This document shows positions 6,305 through 14,089 of a DNA stretch of 27,356 nucleotides, piece by piece. Each line of letters begins with the position of its first letter. The stretch's first letter is position 1. The stretch lies in contig CAYYQW010000054.1 in NCBI GenBank assembly GCA_964472505.1, positions 1 to 27,356 of the forward strand. Reading direction: 5' to 3'. A program made the translations under genes and the position numbers. The notes beneath the pieces were generated by a model. That model did not search any database. It was not told the origin of the DNA and saw nothing but the letters and a program-made list of their open reading frames with translations. This DNA comes from JAYEIA01 sp964472505. GTDB taxonomy: Bacteria; Bacteroidota; Bacteroidia; Bacteroidales; JAADGE01.

Positions 6305-6352
6305 CAAAAATACAGTTTGCAAACATCAAAAAAATTAGCCTGTGTTAAGAAA
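6305..6352 (-). promoter_or_regulatory. Promoter B with TGTTAAGAAA box
   Basis: CAAAAATA (6305-6312), 30 nt, then TGTTAAGAAA (6343-6352) on the plus strand; the minus strand reads TATTTTTG as the -7 box, 36 nt upstream of the start at 6269. From about 6322 to 6371 it is almost identical to promoter A, far more than chance or promoter constraint would give. This points to a duplicated promoter segment or strong conservation of the binding site. Confidence 0.7.
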
Positions 6353-6393
6353 TCACTTATGTTGGAAAAAAATTATGGCGGGCTTATGAATTT

Positions 6394-6990
6394 TTAGTTG
6401 CCGTTATTTAAAATACGTTTTTTTATTCTGCTTAAAGATACAGGATGCAAGCCTAATAAACTTGCAATGTGTTTATCGGGCACACGGTTTATTAATTCCG
6501 GATTATTTTCCATGAAATTTTTCACACGTTCTTCCGGTTCTAAAATAATTAAAGTTTCAATTCTGTCATGGGCATCTTTGAATAGTTTTCTGTAAATAAA
6601 TTCACGTTGTTGATTTAGAGTTGCAAATTCTGTCTTTGCTAATTTGTCGAAATACTCAAAATCTCCCGCTAAAACAGTAGTTTTTTCCATTGCTTCAAAG
6701 AAAAAGTTTGAAGCGCCTTCATTTAATATAAGGCTACTATTAAAAATAATGTAATTTTCGGCATATATTTCGTAAAGGATTTTATCTCCGTTTTCACGAA
6801 ATATGAATTTTCCGACTAAGCCCTTTATTACATAAAATGCTAAATTTGTTTTTGTCCCTGCTTCTATGAGTTTTTGTTTTTTTTTGTAATCTTTTATTTC
6901 GCAGACATTAAAAAATGACGCTATTTCTTCAGTTGAAGCATCATTGTTTAAACCGTATATTTTTTTAAACTCTTCAAAATCTATCGACAT
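6394..6990 (-). CDS. Crp/Fnr-family transcriptional regulator
   Basis: A 198-aa protein with the two-part layout of this family. Residues about 20-120 form the cyclic-nucleotide-binding-type beta-roll (KKKQKLIEAGTKTNLAFYVIKGLVGKFIF, DKILYEIYAENYIIFNSSL). A long helix follows, and residues about 150-196 form a shortened helix-turn-helix (EERVKNFMENNPELINR, HIASLLGLHPVSLSRIKKR) of the Bacteroidota type. No Cys cluster for Fe-S binding is present, so it is not an Fnr oxygen sensor of the classical kind, and the ligand is unknown. The gene directly downstream (6269) starts from promoter B, whose conserved box is a plausible target. Confidence 0.88.
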   Translation of the reverse strand: MSIDFEEFKKIYGLNNDASTEEIASFFNVCEIKDYKKKQKLIEAGTKTNLAFYVIKGLVGKFIFRENGDKILYEIYAENYIIFNSSLILNEGASNFFFEAMEKTTVLAGDFEYFDKLAKTEFATLNQQREFIYRKLFKDAHDRIETLIILEPEERVKNFMENNPELINRVPDKHIASLLGLHPVSLSRIKKRILNNGN

Positions 6991-7188
6991 AGTTTATTTG
7001 CTCGTTTCTAAATGTATTCTAAATTTTTTGAATTGGATTAAACTTAAGGTGTACGTATATGAAACCTTTGGCATTTGAAGCTCTTTCCTGTCAAGTTACA
7101 AGTACTTTTGATACGAGCTGAAACGCTCGATAACCCACTGACTGCCAAATGTTTTATACACGATATTGGGTGCTGCCTTTATTTCATT

Positions 7189-7758
7189 TTATTTAGCTTC
7201 TTTTATAATTTCACTTGTCCACTCTTTGATTTTATCCCAGTTCCTAAAATCGCCTGATACAATACCCAAAAATAATTTTGCCATAAAATCATCAAATTTC
7301 TTTCCGCTTGAAGGCATTTTTCCGGCAAATACTTCTTTACTGAAAACCGTCAAGCCATGAGAAATTTTATCCGGATAAGTTAGCGCATTATCACGTTTCT
7401 TTTTCTTTGTTGACGTTATTGTTCCGCAAACAGCAAATACGGCAATCTTTTTTGAATTTAATTCAGCCCGATTTACAGTAATAAATTGACGGATTTGAGG
7501 GTGTGGGGCATTTCCACGAATGGCTTAACCAATAATTATCATGTCATATTTAGATAATTCATTTTCGTTTTCTCCGCCGAAAATATATCGACCGATGTAG
7601 AATCATTTGTTAAATATGTTTTCATACTATCTACAATCTCTTTTGTAGAGCCTGAAAATGTGCCATACGCAATTAAAATATTTTTTTGTCTTACTCTGCG
7701 AAAAAGATAAACTGCTCATAAATAGAACAAATGATAATGTTAAAATGTTAGTTTTCAT
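7189..7758 (-). pseudogene. Decayed secreted flavodoxin-like protein
   Basis: The ATG at 7756-7758 starts a clear signal peptide (MKTNILTLSFVLFMSSLSFS). At an A7 run (T7 on plus, 7681-7687) the frame shifts into KNILIAYGTFSGSTKEIVDS, the flavodoxin FMN-phosphate loop (T/S-x-x-G-x-T). A second shift near 7578 leads into ENELSKYDMIIIG, an in-frame TAA follows (7525-7527), and then the rest of a flavodoxin fold (APHPQIRQF, KIAVFAVCGT, KEWTSEIIKEAK) to TAA at 7189-7191. Two frameshifts and one nonsense codon make it a pseudogene. Its start overlaps the stop of the upstream membrane-protein gene (ATGA), so it was the last gene of that operon. It is distinct from the intact flavodoxin at 9127. Confidence 0.8.
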
Positions 7759-8477
7759 TGATTTATTGAATTAGATTTTAATTTTTTCTTATAGTTTACA
7801 CCTATCGTAATACCCACAACAATTATTACCAACCAATTTATTGAAATTGTAACCACTTCAAACAAATAACTTCGTTCAATGCCAAACTTCATTGAATAAA
7901 AAATAAATGCAATAATAGATAAAAATAGTTGTGTAATGAGAATAATGCGAATTATTCTTTCAATCCGTGTATTTTTTGAAAAAGCAAATGCAAGAAAAAA
8001 CAAGGCGATAGACATGGTAATATATCCTAATTCTTCCATGGCAATAAACAATCCATGGTCGTTATATTGAGTAAGCAGAGCTATTCCTTCGGTCTCACCT
8101 TTCATTACGCTAATCGGAACAACTGAAAATTGAGTGAAATACGCAATCAATAAAACTGTCGCTGAAATCAGGGTGAATGAAATACTAAGAAATGTATAGA
8201 GTTTTTTCGAGGCACTGACAATAAAATGATTTGTTACAATAAATATTACAAAAGCAAATAACTGAAATACAGCTATATACATCCAATAATAATCTCTTGG
8301 ATAATACAAGAGTATGTCAGGAAAAGGATAACTCATACAATTATCGGGACAATATGGTCCGGCCGGTGGTATTGCTGTCATAGCAAATCCAAAGGTAATT
8401 ATTGTAAGAATTGACAAAAGAAAGGATGAATAATATCCGAAAGTCAAATAATTTTTTTGTAAATCGTTGTTGTTCAT
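7755..8477 (-). CDS. Multi-pass inner-membrane protein, unknown function
   Basis: A 240-aa protein with about six or seven transmembrane helices (near residues 15-35, 66-84, 92-112, 149-165, 172-192 and 207-227). An external loop after the first helix has two Cys (YCPDNCMSYPF) that could form a disulphide. The C-terminus is basic (NYKKKLKSN), consistent with a cytoplasmic end. I do not recognise the family. It is the fourth gene of a minus-strand run: an outer-membrane-type gene lies 50 bp upstream, and the decayed flavodoxin overlaps its stop codon. Confidence 0.75.
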   Translation of the reverse strand: MNNNDLQKNYLTFGYYSSFLLSILTIITFGFAMTAIPPAGPYCPDNCMSYPFPDILLYYPRDYYWMYIAVFQLFAFVIFIVTNHFIVSASKKLYTFLSISFTLISATVLLIAYFTQFSVVPISVMKGETEGIALLTQYNDHGLFIAMEELGYITMSIALFFLAFAFSKNTRIERIIRIILITQLFLSIIAFIFYSMKFGIERSYLFEVVTISINWLVIIVVGITIGVNYKKKLKSNSINQ

Positions 8478-8527
8478 CGTTTTTGTTTATACAGTTTTAT
8501 TGCTTAATTTCTTTCTTAATAATATTT

Positions 8528-9115
8528 TTAAAATCTAACTCCCAAATAAACATTCGGATAAAAAATATAAAAAATCGGGTCTTGTTTTCTTATTTCTCTA
8601 AATGTTTCAGGTTCGTTTGTATCAAAAATAGTAAAACCAACCGGAAATTGTAAATTTACGAACAAAGGTAATTTATTAATACGAAAATTAAATTTATACC
8701 CTACCCGAAATTCGTTGAAAAGGTTAAAACTTTTGTAAAATTTATCTTCGTTTTTTTCGTAATATTTTGTATAGCCCGGATAAAGTTGATATTCAGCGTG
8801 TAAATTTCTCCAAAAATAGTATCTGTACGCAAATATTGGCGAGATATTAACGGCATAGCCCGGATATTCGAGCATTTTCGGATAGGTTTCGCTTGCCTTG
8901 CCATACCAAAAGCCAATTATGAAACTGCTTTTTTCTGTTTTTTTGTATTCGTAAATCATTGCAAAGCAATTAAATAAAGGTAATATCGGGTCAGTACTAA
9001 TTGAATGTTTTAAATCGGTTGATTTTGAAAATATAGTATCATTTTGAGCAAAAACAATATTGGTAATATTTAAAAAGATGAAAGACAATATCAGCAGTTT
9101 AAAAATATTTTTCAT
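8528..9115 (-). CDS. Outer-membrane beta-barrel-like protein, unknown function
   Basis: A 195-aa protein with a signal peptide (hydrophobic to about residue 23, cut before QND). It has alternating aromatic strands (FAYRYYFWRNLHAEYQLYPGY, FNEFRVGYKFNF, LFVNLQFPVGFTIF) and a terminal VYLGVRF, the classic aromatic C-terminus of outer-membrane barrel proteins. Only 11 bp separate it from the upstream flavodoxin gene, so they are co-transcribed. The specific family is not recognised. Confidence 0.75.
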   Translation of the reverse strand: MKNIFKLLILSFIFLNITNIVFAQNDTIFSKSTDLKHSISTDPILPLFNCFAMIYEYKKTEKSSFIIGFWYGKASETYPKMLEYPGYAVNISPIFAYRYYFWRNLHAEYQLYPGYTKYYEKNEDKFYKSFNLFNEFRVGYKFNFRINKLPLFVNLQFPVGFTIFDTNEPETFREIRKQDPIFYIFYPNVYLGVRF

Positions 9116-9126
9116 TTAAAAATGAT

Positions 9127-9660
9127 TTACATTGAATTAATTTTTCGTATAAAATTATCATAAATTGCCAAAATTTCTCCCGTAAAATTATCTTCATTCA
9201 AATGTGTCTTCATAATAACATCGCCGTTGTCTTTTTGTTCTTCGGGCAATATCAAACTTATGGGAAATGCTTCGCAATGGGCGCAATTGTCGCCGGCGAT
9301 GGTTTTCAATTCGTTAAAAACCAAATTATGCCCGAATTTTTCGTCTTTTTTTTCAAACGTGCTTCCGCAACAAGTTACAAAAATTAGTTTGTTGATTTTT
9401 GAGTTGTTCTTTTTCACAAAATTTTTCAGTGGCACAATAAGTTGTCCTACCCAAATGGGGCCGCACAGAATTACACGGTCGTAATCTTCTGTTTTGGCTT
9501 TGAGCTTTCTGTTTCCGATGTTTATTTTCATCAACATTAAAAGATGTGCATTAAGTCGGGGCTTGATTTCTTCGATTTCGCAGTTTAAATCTTTGGCAAT
9601 TCTGTTTGCTAAAAATCGGTTGCTGCCTTTGTGCGAGTAATAACAGACGATTGTTTTCAT
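9127..9660 (-). CDS. Flavodoxin-domain protein
   Basis: A 177-aa protein with no signal peptide. It opens with a flavodoxin-type strand and FMN-phosphate loop (TIVCYYSHKGSNRFLANRIA). The second strand-loop is YDRVILCGPIWVGQLIVPLKNFV, the usual W-x-G-x-x-x-P-x-x-x-F motif of NAD(P)H oxidoreductase-type flavodoxins. The third is LIFVTCCGST, with an unusual Cys pair. Further Cys (CAHCEAF) follow. It is probably a small FMN electron carrier or quinone/flavin reductase. Its ATG overlaps the stop of the upstream membrane-protein gene. A degraded partial copy lies at 15190-15325. Confidence 0.82.
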   Translation of the reverse strand: MKTIVCYYSHKGSNRFLANRIAKDLNCEIEEIKPRLNAHLLMLMKINIGNRKLKAKTEDYDRVILCGPIWVGQLIVPLKNFVKKNNSKINKLIFVTCCGSTFEKKDEKFGHNLVFNELKTIAGDNCAHCEAFPISLILPEEQKDNGDVIMKTHLNEDNFTGEILAIYDNFIRKINSM

Positions 9661-10289
9661 TTCTTAATATTTTTTAAATTGTCATTTGCTAAGGCTGACA
9701 AAAAAGTTAAAATAAGAGTTATTAAACTGATTGATGATAAAATATATATTGTTGAAATATCCGGAATAATGCCGGCAGCACCCAATAACACTAAACCCGG
9801 CCATAATGAAAACCAGCCAATAATTGAAACAGGATAAAAGATTTTCCACATTGATTTTAACGCTTTCCAAAATGAGCTTTTCTTCTTAAATATATGAACA
9901 TCATAATTTATACAATATATTGCCCAACTTAATAAAATACCCATAAGTACAGGTCCGGCTATTCCTCCGCCAAATAAAAACAGGAAAAACACTAATCCGG
10001 GAAAAATATAGATGCTGTATTTCTTTTCAAGAAAAAACAGAGCTAAAATTATGATTAAAGCAGATACAAGTATTGCAATAATTCCTGTAACATAAACGGG
10101 TATTCCGATAAGTATTGTAAATGCAGGTTCTCCTGCCAACACTTCATAAAGTTTGTGATTTGGCCACGATTGTATAAAAAAGTTATCGGGTTTTGCATTG
10201 CCTTGAAGTATTTCTCCAACACCATGCTCAATTCCTGCAATACCCAGAACAGATGCAAAAGTGGCTACACTTATTTTAGTTTTTTTCAT
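9657..10289 (-). CDS. Multi-pass membrane protein, unknown function
   Basis: A 210-aa protein with five or so transmembrane helices: an N-terminal segment (SVATFASVLGIAGIEHGVGEIL), two long ones in the middle (ILIGIPVYVTGIIAILVSALIIILALFFL and IFPGLVFFLFLFGGGIAGPVLMGILLSWAIY), then IIGWFSLWPGLVLLGAAGI and a C-terminal helix. The conserved-looking GIEHGVGE near the N-terminus may matter for function. No family recognised. First gene of a probable five-gene operon (membrane protein, flavodoxin, outer-membrane protein, membrane protein, decayed flavodoxin), with a 4-bp stop/start overlap with the flavodoxin. Confidence 0.75.
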   Translation of the reverse strand: MKKTKISVATFASVLGIAGIEHGVGEILQGNAKPDNFFIQSWPNHKLYEVLAGEPAFTILIGIPVYVTGIIAILVSALIIILALFFLEKKYSIYIFPGLVFFLFLFGGGIAGPVLMGILLSWAIYCINYDVHIFKKKSSFWKALKSMWKIFYPVSIIGWFSLWPGLVLLGAAGIIPDISTIYILSSISLITLILTFLSALANDNLKNIKK

Positions 10290-10320
10290 ATTATTTTTGT
10301 ATGTATTTGTGGTTTTTGTT

Positions 10321-10446
10321 TCAAGCCTTTGAATCTGTCTGTATTAATTCGCCGCTTTTAATTGTCTCTGTAAATTGATTCATAAATCGGGATGCCTGTG
10401 CTCCGTCAACTATATTTACAAACTGTCGAAAAAAGCTGCAACTTAC
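10321..10446 (-). pseudogene. Possible C-terminal remnant of a lost gene
   Basis: The minus strand has a 41-codon frame between a TAG and the TGA at 10321-10323 that reads like a protein tail: FFRQFVNIVDGAQASRFMNQ followed by a helix-like FTETIKSGELIQ. There is no start codon with a signal or ribosome site. It lies between the stop-side of the phosphoesterase gene and the start of the membrane-protein gene. It could equally be chance. No family assigned. Confidence 0.25.
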
Positions 10447-10469
10447 CTATGTATTTGTAAAATAAACGT

Positions 10470-12422
10470 TTACTCCCAAATATTGTTTCTCCAATACTTA
10501 GGGGGTCTCTTTTCTCGAACCTCTAAAGTAATAATGTCTGTGATTTTAAGTCCGTTTCGGTCGGTGCTTACCACCTCAATAGTATGAACGCCCAACGGCA
10601 GTTCAGGCAGTTTTACCCGCCACAGATGCATATTACGGTTAGCTATGGTTCCTTGAGGTTGTGGGGGTGCCGGTCCGTATTTACGACCTGTAAAAAGCTG
10701 TTGCCCTTGCGATTTTTCTTCGCCTTGTGTGCTTTGAAATGCATAGCGGGCAACCGATAGCTGCCGGACTGTTGCAAAGGGATCAGCCCACTCTGAACCA
10801 ATCTTTGTGCTTTCGCCTGCTCCTTGCTGCGTGCGCTCAAGGGTCAATACTTCGCCATTAGAAAGGATTGCTTGAACTACCGTTTCGGCCGAACCTGCCC
10901 AAACATTTGCTGTAAGCCACACACCTTCAGTAAAATCATCAGGTGTGAGGAGCTTTGTATCTGGCAAATCATTCACCGAAAAGGGTGGAATGGTATCCCT
11001 TTCAGATATTGGTTTGAATGCCCACTCGGTAATGGCATCGTACCATTTGCGAAAGCCCGGAGTGTTAAGTGCGACCCACTGTCCGCGATCCTTGCCCATT
11101 CGGGCACCAATATATCTCTCTTTGTAATCCGAGCTATTAAAATCGACATGAAAATATCCCATTGGTGCCCCCATGCGTTGCAAAGCCATAGGGACGCCAA
11201 AAACGTTAAAATCGCCTTGATACCAGGCTCCGGAAGCGGCTCCTACAATAATATGACGAAAGGGCAGGGGGCCAATACCCAAAGTTTCAGACCAGCCTTC
11301 AAATAGTTGTCCGGGTGAATGATTTTCAGTGGTGTGCGTATGCCCTGAAAAGGATAAAGCGTCTCGCCCTTCAAGAATTTGGTGAATTCTGAAAAGCTCA
11401 TCCGTTTGATGCTGTCCGTTTCTTCCGTCAACAGCTGAAACGAATGGAATATGACTATTTAAAACGATCAGTTTTCCCTTAGGAGTGTTTTCTATTAGCC
11501 CCTCAAGCCAGGTGAACTGTGTTTCCGTTAAGCGTCCGTTATATGAAGGAGGACGGCCCTCTGCACAGTTACTGCGCCCCCTTGCCGCATCTTCCTCTCC
11601 GCAAGGGTAGTAAATATTGTCAAGCACAACAAAAAGCACATTTCCTTTTTCAAATGCGTAGTAGTTTGGGCCGTAAATTCGTCGCCATGAGTCTGCTTTA
11701 TCAGCATTTGTTTTGGCATCGAAGTCAATATCGTGGTTTCCAATCACCAGCCACTGTGGCATTCCTGTTGCTGCTGCCAGCTCAAGGTTGCGTTGCAGAA
11801 GTCCCAGGTCATCTCCAACGACATCGCCCAGTTGGATCATACAGTCACCCTGACGGTAATTAGCTTCAAGAATATCGGTAAATACACCATCCCTAAGCCA
11901 TCCTAACTGCTCGTTGGTGTATGTTTGCGGATCGCCCAGGACTGCACATGAGAATTGCTGCCCGGCAGCACCATCCCGGGTTAACGGAAAATTGATTCGT
12001 TCGGGAGCAGCCCCTGTAGCGGGCAATCCGCCAAACCTCATATCGTAGCCTGTTCCACCCGCTTTATGGATATAAAAAAACTGTGGGATTATCAGCTCAT
12101 TTACAGGAACTCTCCAGCCCGCGGGCTGAACGATGGTGAGATTCATATCACTCCTCACAGATATCTTGTAAAAACCGTTTTCTTTTGTGCGAACCCACTC
12201 TAACCCATTTGAAACAAGCACGCCGACAACACCCTTTTCAGCCTTATCCATCGTTCCATTTTTGTTGGTATCATCAAACACATATCCTGAAATAGTTTCT
12301 GTACCCGTACCCTTGCCAATTATTTGGGGTGATGCAATCCATTTCTGACCGTAAGTTGAAATCGAAAAAAATTGTGCTCCCAAAAAAAGTAATAAAAATC
12401 CGGTTACGATAAATTTTTTCAT
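10470..12422 (-). CDS. Secreted calcineurin-like metallophosphoesterase
   Basis: A 650-aa protein with signal peptide (cut before QKW). Residues about 40-140 form a prealbumin/SdrD-like N-terminal domain with an EF-like DDTNKNGTMDKAEKG loop. The calcineurin-like metal centre follows: GDPQ (163-166), GD (199-200), GNHD (228-231), NSHIP (322-326) and SGHTHT (359-364). A C-terminal beta domain (about 400-650) completes the three-domain layout known for Bacteroidota phosphoesterases. All dinuclear metal ligands appear present, with GDPQ replacing the more common D-x-H as this subfamily does. It should hydrolyse phosphoesters in the periplasm; substrate unknown. GC is visibly higher than in neighbours (33/60 in the line at 11761 against 19/60 at 12541), suggesting later acquisition. 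Confidence 0.92.
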   Translation of the reverse strand: MKKFIVTGFLLLFLGAQFFSISTYGQKWIASPQIIGKGTGTETISGYVFDDTNKNGTMDKAEKGVVGVLVSNGLEWVRTKENGFYKISVRSDMNLTIVQPAGWRVPVNELIIPQFFYIHKAGGTGYDMRFGGLPATGAAPERINFPLTRDGAAGQQFSCAVLGDPQTYTNEQLGWLRDGVFTDILEANYRQGDCMIQLGDVVGDDLGLLQRNLELAAATGMPQWLVIGNHDIDFDAKTNADKADSWRRIYGPNYYAFEKGNVLFVVLDNIYYPCGEEDAARGRSNCAEGRPPSYNGRLTETQFTWLEGLIENTPKGKLIVLNSHIPFVSAVDGRNGQHQTDELFRIHQILEGRDALSFSGHTHTTENHSPGQLFEGWSETLGIGPLPFRHIIVGAASGAWYQGDFNVFGVPMALQRMGAPMGYFHVDFNSSDYKERYIGARMGKDRGQWVALNTPGFRKWYDAITEWAFKPISERDTIPPFSVNDLPDTKLLTPDDFTEGVWLTANVWAGSAETVVQAILSNGEVLTLERTQQGAGESTKIGSEWADPFATVRQLSVARYAFQSTQGEEKSQGQQLFTGRKYGPAPPQPQGTIANRNMHLWRVKLPELPLGVHTIEVVSTDRNGLKITDIITLEVREKRPPKYWRNNIWE

Positions 12423-12461
12423 AATTTAATTTTTTTCAATGTTTCTTTTGTTTTGATAATT

Positions 12462-13013
12462 TTAATTAATCTTGACTAACACCGCTTTGCTAAAAAATAT
12501 TTTGGGATTTGAAATGATTTCAAATCCTTCTTTTTCAATATCATACAACATTTGCTTATACGCTTTTTTTGAGATATGAAAATTAGGTTCTGCAATCAGG
12601 ATTTTTCCATCGGGATTTAAAATGCTTTTTAGTTCCGAAAATAAATTCTCTCTTTTGATTTCGTGAATGACATAAAATGCAAGAATAAAATCAACTTTTC
12701 CAGAAAAATTTAAAGTATCAAATTCTGCCTTGTGTAAATGTACAATTTCCTGATATTGAGTATCTTTAATTTTTGTGGCGAGTAATTCTAACATCCCTTC
12801 CTGAACATCAACAGCGATGACTTTCCCTGAATTCTGAACAATTTTTGCCATTTCTACGGAAAAAAATCCCGGACCGCAACCCAAATCCATAACTGTCATA
12901 GCTTCTTTTACATACGGTCTGATAATTTTTTTCGGATTATGAATAATCCTTCTGAAAAAGCTATCCAGCATTCCTGCTTTTTCTGCCGGACATATTTTTT
13001 CTGATTGTTTCAT
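12462..13013 (-). CDS. Class I SAM-dependent methyltransferase
   Basis: A 183-aa protein with the Rossmann-type methyltransferase motifs in order: motif I VMDLGCGPGFFSVEMA (residues 41-56), motif II acidic strand VIAVDVQEGML, a KAEFDTLNF segment, motif IV KVDFILAFYVIHEI, and a post-motif ELKSILNPDGKILIAEP. The size and the CPAEKAGMLDSFFRRIIHNPKKI opening fit a small-molecule or metalloid methyltransferase of the UbiE/Methyltransf_11 group, but the substrate is not visible. Its start overlaps the stop of the Fe-S membrane-protein gene by one base (TAATG), so the two are coupled. Confidence 0.87.
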   Translation of the reverse strand: MKQSEKICPAEKAGMLDSFFRRIIHNPKKIIRPYVKEAMTVMDLGCGPGFFSVEMAKIVQNSGKVIAVDVQEGMLELLATKIKDTQYQEIVHLHKAEFDTLNFSGKVDFILAFYVIHEIKRENLFSELKSILNPDGKILIAEPNFHISKKAYKQMLYDIEKEGFEIISNPKIFFSKAVLVKIN

Positions 13014-13765
13014 TAGAGTTGATTGGTTGGTTTTATTTTTATTTTACAAAAATCATAACGTATCGCATTTGTTCTGCAAACATCAACACATTGGCCGCAT
13101 AATATACAATCGCTGTGCTCGGTATTGTTTTCGAGAACCATTTCATACACCGGCAAATCCATCGGGCAATTTTTTGTACATCGTTTACAGTCGGTACATA
13201 AATCAGTCTGAGCAGAAAGGCGTAATGATTTTAAATTGAGTGCATTAGATAATTTTCTGCCCAGTATCATAAATGGAGCCATCCAGCATATACTTCGGCA
13301 GAAACTTCTTCGACCGATTGTAAAAGCCGGTAGCACAATTAACATTAGAACACCTAAGTAAACAAACAATCCGAAAACATTATTGATTGAAAATCCGTAA
13401 GTTGTTTGAAATAAAGGGTCTATTTCGTTGTAACCGCCGTTGTTAAAAGCAGTAACAACTATGGACAATATCCAGGGAACCCAAATTATCCATTTTATAC
13501 TATTTCCGCGTTTTATTTTTCGAGTGTTGATTTCGGCAATATTATCCTGAATAATGCTACCCGGACATATCCACCCGCAAAATGCTCTTCCAAGAAATAA
13601 AGATGAAATAAACAATAAAACGAAGAGTAAAAAACTACCCGTAATAATCCCCTTAGCAGTACCCTCAATAATCAGAACCGGCGAAAAATAAATGAACGTT
13701 GCCGGAAACAGCAAAAACGAAATGATTAGAATCGTTTTTCGGGTTTTTTGTCTTCGTGATTTCAT
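13013..13765 (-). CDS. NapH/CcoG-like polyferredoxin membrane protein
   Basis: A 250-aa protein with four or five transmembrane helices and the Fer4_5-type C-G-W-I-C-P motif (Cys63 and Cys67), a second membrane-edge pair SFCRSICW (Cys156 and Cys160), and two C-terminal [4Fe-4S] motifs: CTDCKRCTKNCP (Cys190, 193, 196, 200) and CILCGQCVDVC (Cys220, 223, 226, 230). NapH-like proteins pass electrons across or along the membrane to partner reductases. The partner is not in the window. It is translationally coupled to the downstream methyltransferase, a pairing worth noting. All cluster Cys are intact. The 70-bp dispersed repeat lies upstream. Confidence 0.88.
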   Translation of the reverse strand: MKSRRQKTRKTILIISFLLFPATFIYFSPVLIIEGTAKGIITGSFLLFVLLFISSLFLGRAFCGWICPGSIIQDNIAEINTRKIKRGNSIKWIIWVPWILSIVVTAFNNGGYNEIDPLFQTTYGFSINNVFGLFVYLGVLMLIVLPAFTIGRRSFCRSICWMAPFMILGRKLSNALNLKSLRLSAQTDLCTDCKRCTKNCPMDLPVYEMVLENNTEHSDCILCGQCVDVCRTNAIRYDFCKIKIKPTNQL

Positions 13766-13840
13766 GATGCAAAATATTTTACTTTATTATTGAATTTTGA
13801 GAGTAAGCTAAAAAGCTAAAATATTAAATTTTACTATTGC

Positions 13841-13909
13841 TAACTATCTGATAATTAGAAACCGCTTCGAGGGTCTTCGACCGCTCGAAGGGTTTTTAGA
13901 CCGGACTCA
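13841..13909. repeat. 70-bp dispersed repeat, copy 1
   Basis: It matches 22310-22379 (same orientation) from TAACTATCTGAT through ACCGCTTCGAGGGTCTTCGA to GACCGGACTCA, with only a handful of differences. The core CTTCGAGGGTCTTCGACC plus CTCGAAG can fold into a hairpin. It lies between the small lipoprotein-like ORF (13962) and the NapH-like gene start (13765). Confidence 0.85.
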
Positions 13910-13961
13910 ATTTTAACTACTACGCTTCCTTTTTTGTGTCCTGTTTCAACATATTTGAATC

Positions 13962-14066
13962 TCAAAGATTCGGAATACCTAAAAATTGGTTTTCCTGAAT
14001 AACAACGCAGTTTTGCATCAAAATCAGCAGAAAAGTAACCAAAATGCAGGTTTTGTATTTTTTCAT
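13962..14066 (-). pseudogene. Short lipoprotein-like ORF, probably truncated
   Basis: The ATG at 14064-14066 gives 34 residues: MKKYKTCILVTFLLILMQNC is a type II signal peptide with a plausible lipobox, followed by only 14 residues (VVIQENQFLGIPNL). In another frame the sequence continues open into the 70-bp repeat (SLRFKYVETGHKKGSVVVK, then repeat-encoded residues to a stop), so a frameshift has probably cut a slightly longer lipoprotein. A genuine tiny lipoprotein is possible. It starts 24 bp after the DUF3179 stop codon. Confidence 0.4.
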
Positions 14067-14089
14067 AAGTATGAAGTGCTGATGTTTAA

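Noticed and set aside
6991..7188. Intergenic stretch with two overlapping short plus-strand ORFs
   Set aside because: No motif, no start context, composition like read-through; it may be part of a dispersed repeat, but no second copy is in the window to show it.
10824..11306. 160-codon plus-strand ORF within the phosphoesterase gene
   Set aside because: Shadow of the GC-richer phosphoesterase frame, which has all its metal-binding motifs.
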